Source: Comamonadaceae bacterium (GTDB taxonomy: Bacteria > Pseudomonadota > Gammaproteobacteria > Burkholderiales > Burkholderiaceae). Taken from it: 5,436 nt of DNA. The DNA lies in contig CANNNB010000166.1 of assembly GCA_947505995.1 (NCBI GenBank), forward strand, positions 1-5,436. Reading direction: 5' to 3'. The notes under the pieces were generated by a model. The model was not told the DNA's origin, made no database searches, and saw only the letters and a list, made by a program, of their open reading frames with translations. Both the position numbers and the translations under genes were made by a program. Every line of letters begins with the position of its first letter. Position 1 is the first letter of the stretch. Below, piece by piece: positions 4,552-5,436 of this stretch.

Positions 4552-5436
4552 CCATCTGTCTTTGGTTGTGTCCGATGCCGAGTTGAGCTTGGAGGGTTTA
4601 ACCCGAAGCATTCAGGTGGGCTCGGTAGACATGCAACAAGGCGCTTTGTATGCCCGTGATTTGTCGGGCGCCTTGTCGGTCTTGGGCCTTGACACAGCAG
4701 CCAGCCTAATTGAAGACATCGCAAGACAGCTTACCCTTGGGCAGCCCAGCGTTTTGGATGTGGCGCAAGGTTTGCTGCCGCATGTGGCCAGCGCGCTTAA
4801 AGACATTCAGCTTGGTCATGTGCCCGAGCCCGATGCCCAATTAACCGTGTTTGGCCCTTGGTCTTCAAGGCTTCAAGTATTGGTATCGCGCGACTCGGCA
4901 TCGCTTAGCAGCTTTGAAGCTGTGGCCCCCAAGACCGGACAAGCTCAAATACTAGGCCCATCCGACCCTGGCTTTAAGGCCTTGCGCATGAAAGGCCTGA
5001 ACCTGATTCAAAACGCGCGCATTGTGAACCAGCGCGACGACGAACGCACTGTGGTTCAAATGGATGCCCTGCTTAGTGAACTGCAAGACTGGGCCTTGCG
5101 TGTGGGCCAAGTGCCTTTGTCGCAACTCTTTCCATTGTCTGCACAAGCCATGCAAGACGTTTGGCTCGACAGCAGCGTGTTGGATTTGCTAGACCCTCTT
5201 CGCGATTTAGGTGTTCAAGCTGGCAGCATTCAGGCGCAATCTAGAAGTCTCACCACTTACATGGAATGGCTGGGTGTGAATTTAAGCAGCGACGAGTTTC
5301 AGCAACTGGGCCAGTGCCTGTCGACTGCGTCTGGCCACGTCAAACGTTTGGCCGATGGCTACCGCTTGGTATTTCCCTGCAGCCTTTCGCGCATGCGCAT
5401 GACGCCTTACCTGCAAAATGGTCAGCGGTTTGCGGT
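4532..5436 (+). CDS. Diverged CheA/ChpA-like protein, likely pseudokinase, 3' end off the window
   Basis: From the ATG at 4532 the frame stays open to the window end: 301 full codons plus part of the next. The gene overlaps the PilJ-like gene by 20 bases. Residues about 10-98 look like an HPt module of the ChpA/FimL kind: ARDLSGALSVLGL at 41-53 aligns with 'AHxLKGxaxxLGl', placing Arg42 where the phospho-accepting His belongs. LLPHVASALKDIQLGH (81-96) resembles the ChpA segment that follows its HPt. Residues 180-225 (LSELQDWALRVGQVPLSQLFP...LLDPLRDL) match CheA around 'LQ..vm.lRMVP...vF' and 'dPL.HL'. Only about 80 residues separate that from FPCSLS (281-286) and LQNGQRFAV, which fits the start of the CheW-like P5 domain. 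This spacing is about half of normal, and the N, G1 and G2 ATP-binding boxes are not recognisable. It likely acts as a scaffold rather than a kinase; whether a receiver domain follows cannot be seen. Confidence 0.6.
   Translation, partial: MATHQFDHLSLVVSDAELSLEGLTRSIQVGSVDMQQGALYARDLSGALSVLGLDTAASLIEDIARQLTLGQPSVLDVAQGLLPHVASALKDIQLGHVPEPDAQLTVFGPWSSRLQVLVSRDSASLSSFEAVAPKTGQAQILGPSDPGFKALRMKGLNLIQNARIVNQRDDERTVVQMDALLSELQDWALRVGQVPLSQLFPLSAQAMQDVWLDSSVLDLLDPLRDLGVQAGSIQAQSRSLTTYMEWLGVNLSSDEFQQLGQCLSTASGHVKRLADGYRLVFPCSLSRMRMTPYLQNGQRFA

Overview
The window looks like a chromosomal segment of a Gram-negative proteobacterium, most likely a betaproteobacterium (Burkholderiales-like). This rests on protein style only: a YkgJ-type cysteine-cluster protein, a HHE hemerythrin, a lipobox/SHOCT lipoprotein and a Pil-Chp-like chemosensory cluster, together with fairly even base composition. 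No rRNA or other taxonomic marker is present, so the placement is tentative. I see no tRNA, rRNA, CRISPR array or transposase.

Left part (1-877): the 3' end of a 'mobile mystery protein A' gene (XRE-type regulator, cut by the window start), followed 10 bases later by a complete 'mobile mystery protein B' Fic-domain gene. This pair is typically found on mobile or accessory DNA, so the left edge is probably the end of an accessory segment. An imperfect compound inverted repeat (853-908) closes it.

Middle part (909-2237): ordinary small genes. A short SHOCT-domain lipoprotein lies on the minus strand. A YkgJ-family metal-binding protein with a TTG start lies on the plus strand behind a good sigma-70-like promoter. 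A HHE hemerythrin lies on the minus strand. The last two genes converge, with one base between their stop codons and a strong hairpin just beyond the junction.

Right part (2508-5436): three tightly overlapping plus-strand genes form the most interesting region. They look like the CheW/PilI, PilJ and CheA/ChpA components of a type IV pilus-type (Pil-Chp) chemosensory system, but each is strongly diverged. The CheW-like protein lacks an obvious PilI-type 'NVRG' core. The PilJ-like membrane protein keeps two membrane segments and a large periplasmic region but has no recognisable receptor hairpin-tip motif. The ChpA-like protein runs off the right edge and is open for its 301 visible codons; it has Arg where the phospho-accepting His should be and a drastically shortened ATPase region. 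No pilG/pilH-like response regulator lies upstream; instead a hemerythrin gene diverges from the cluster. The three genes probably make one membrane-associated complex, and the visible parts suggest a signalling array without classical phosphotransfer. This rests on motif reading by eye and needs profile searches.
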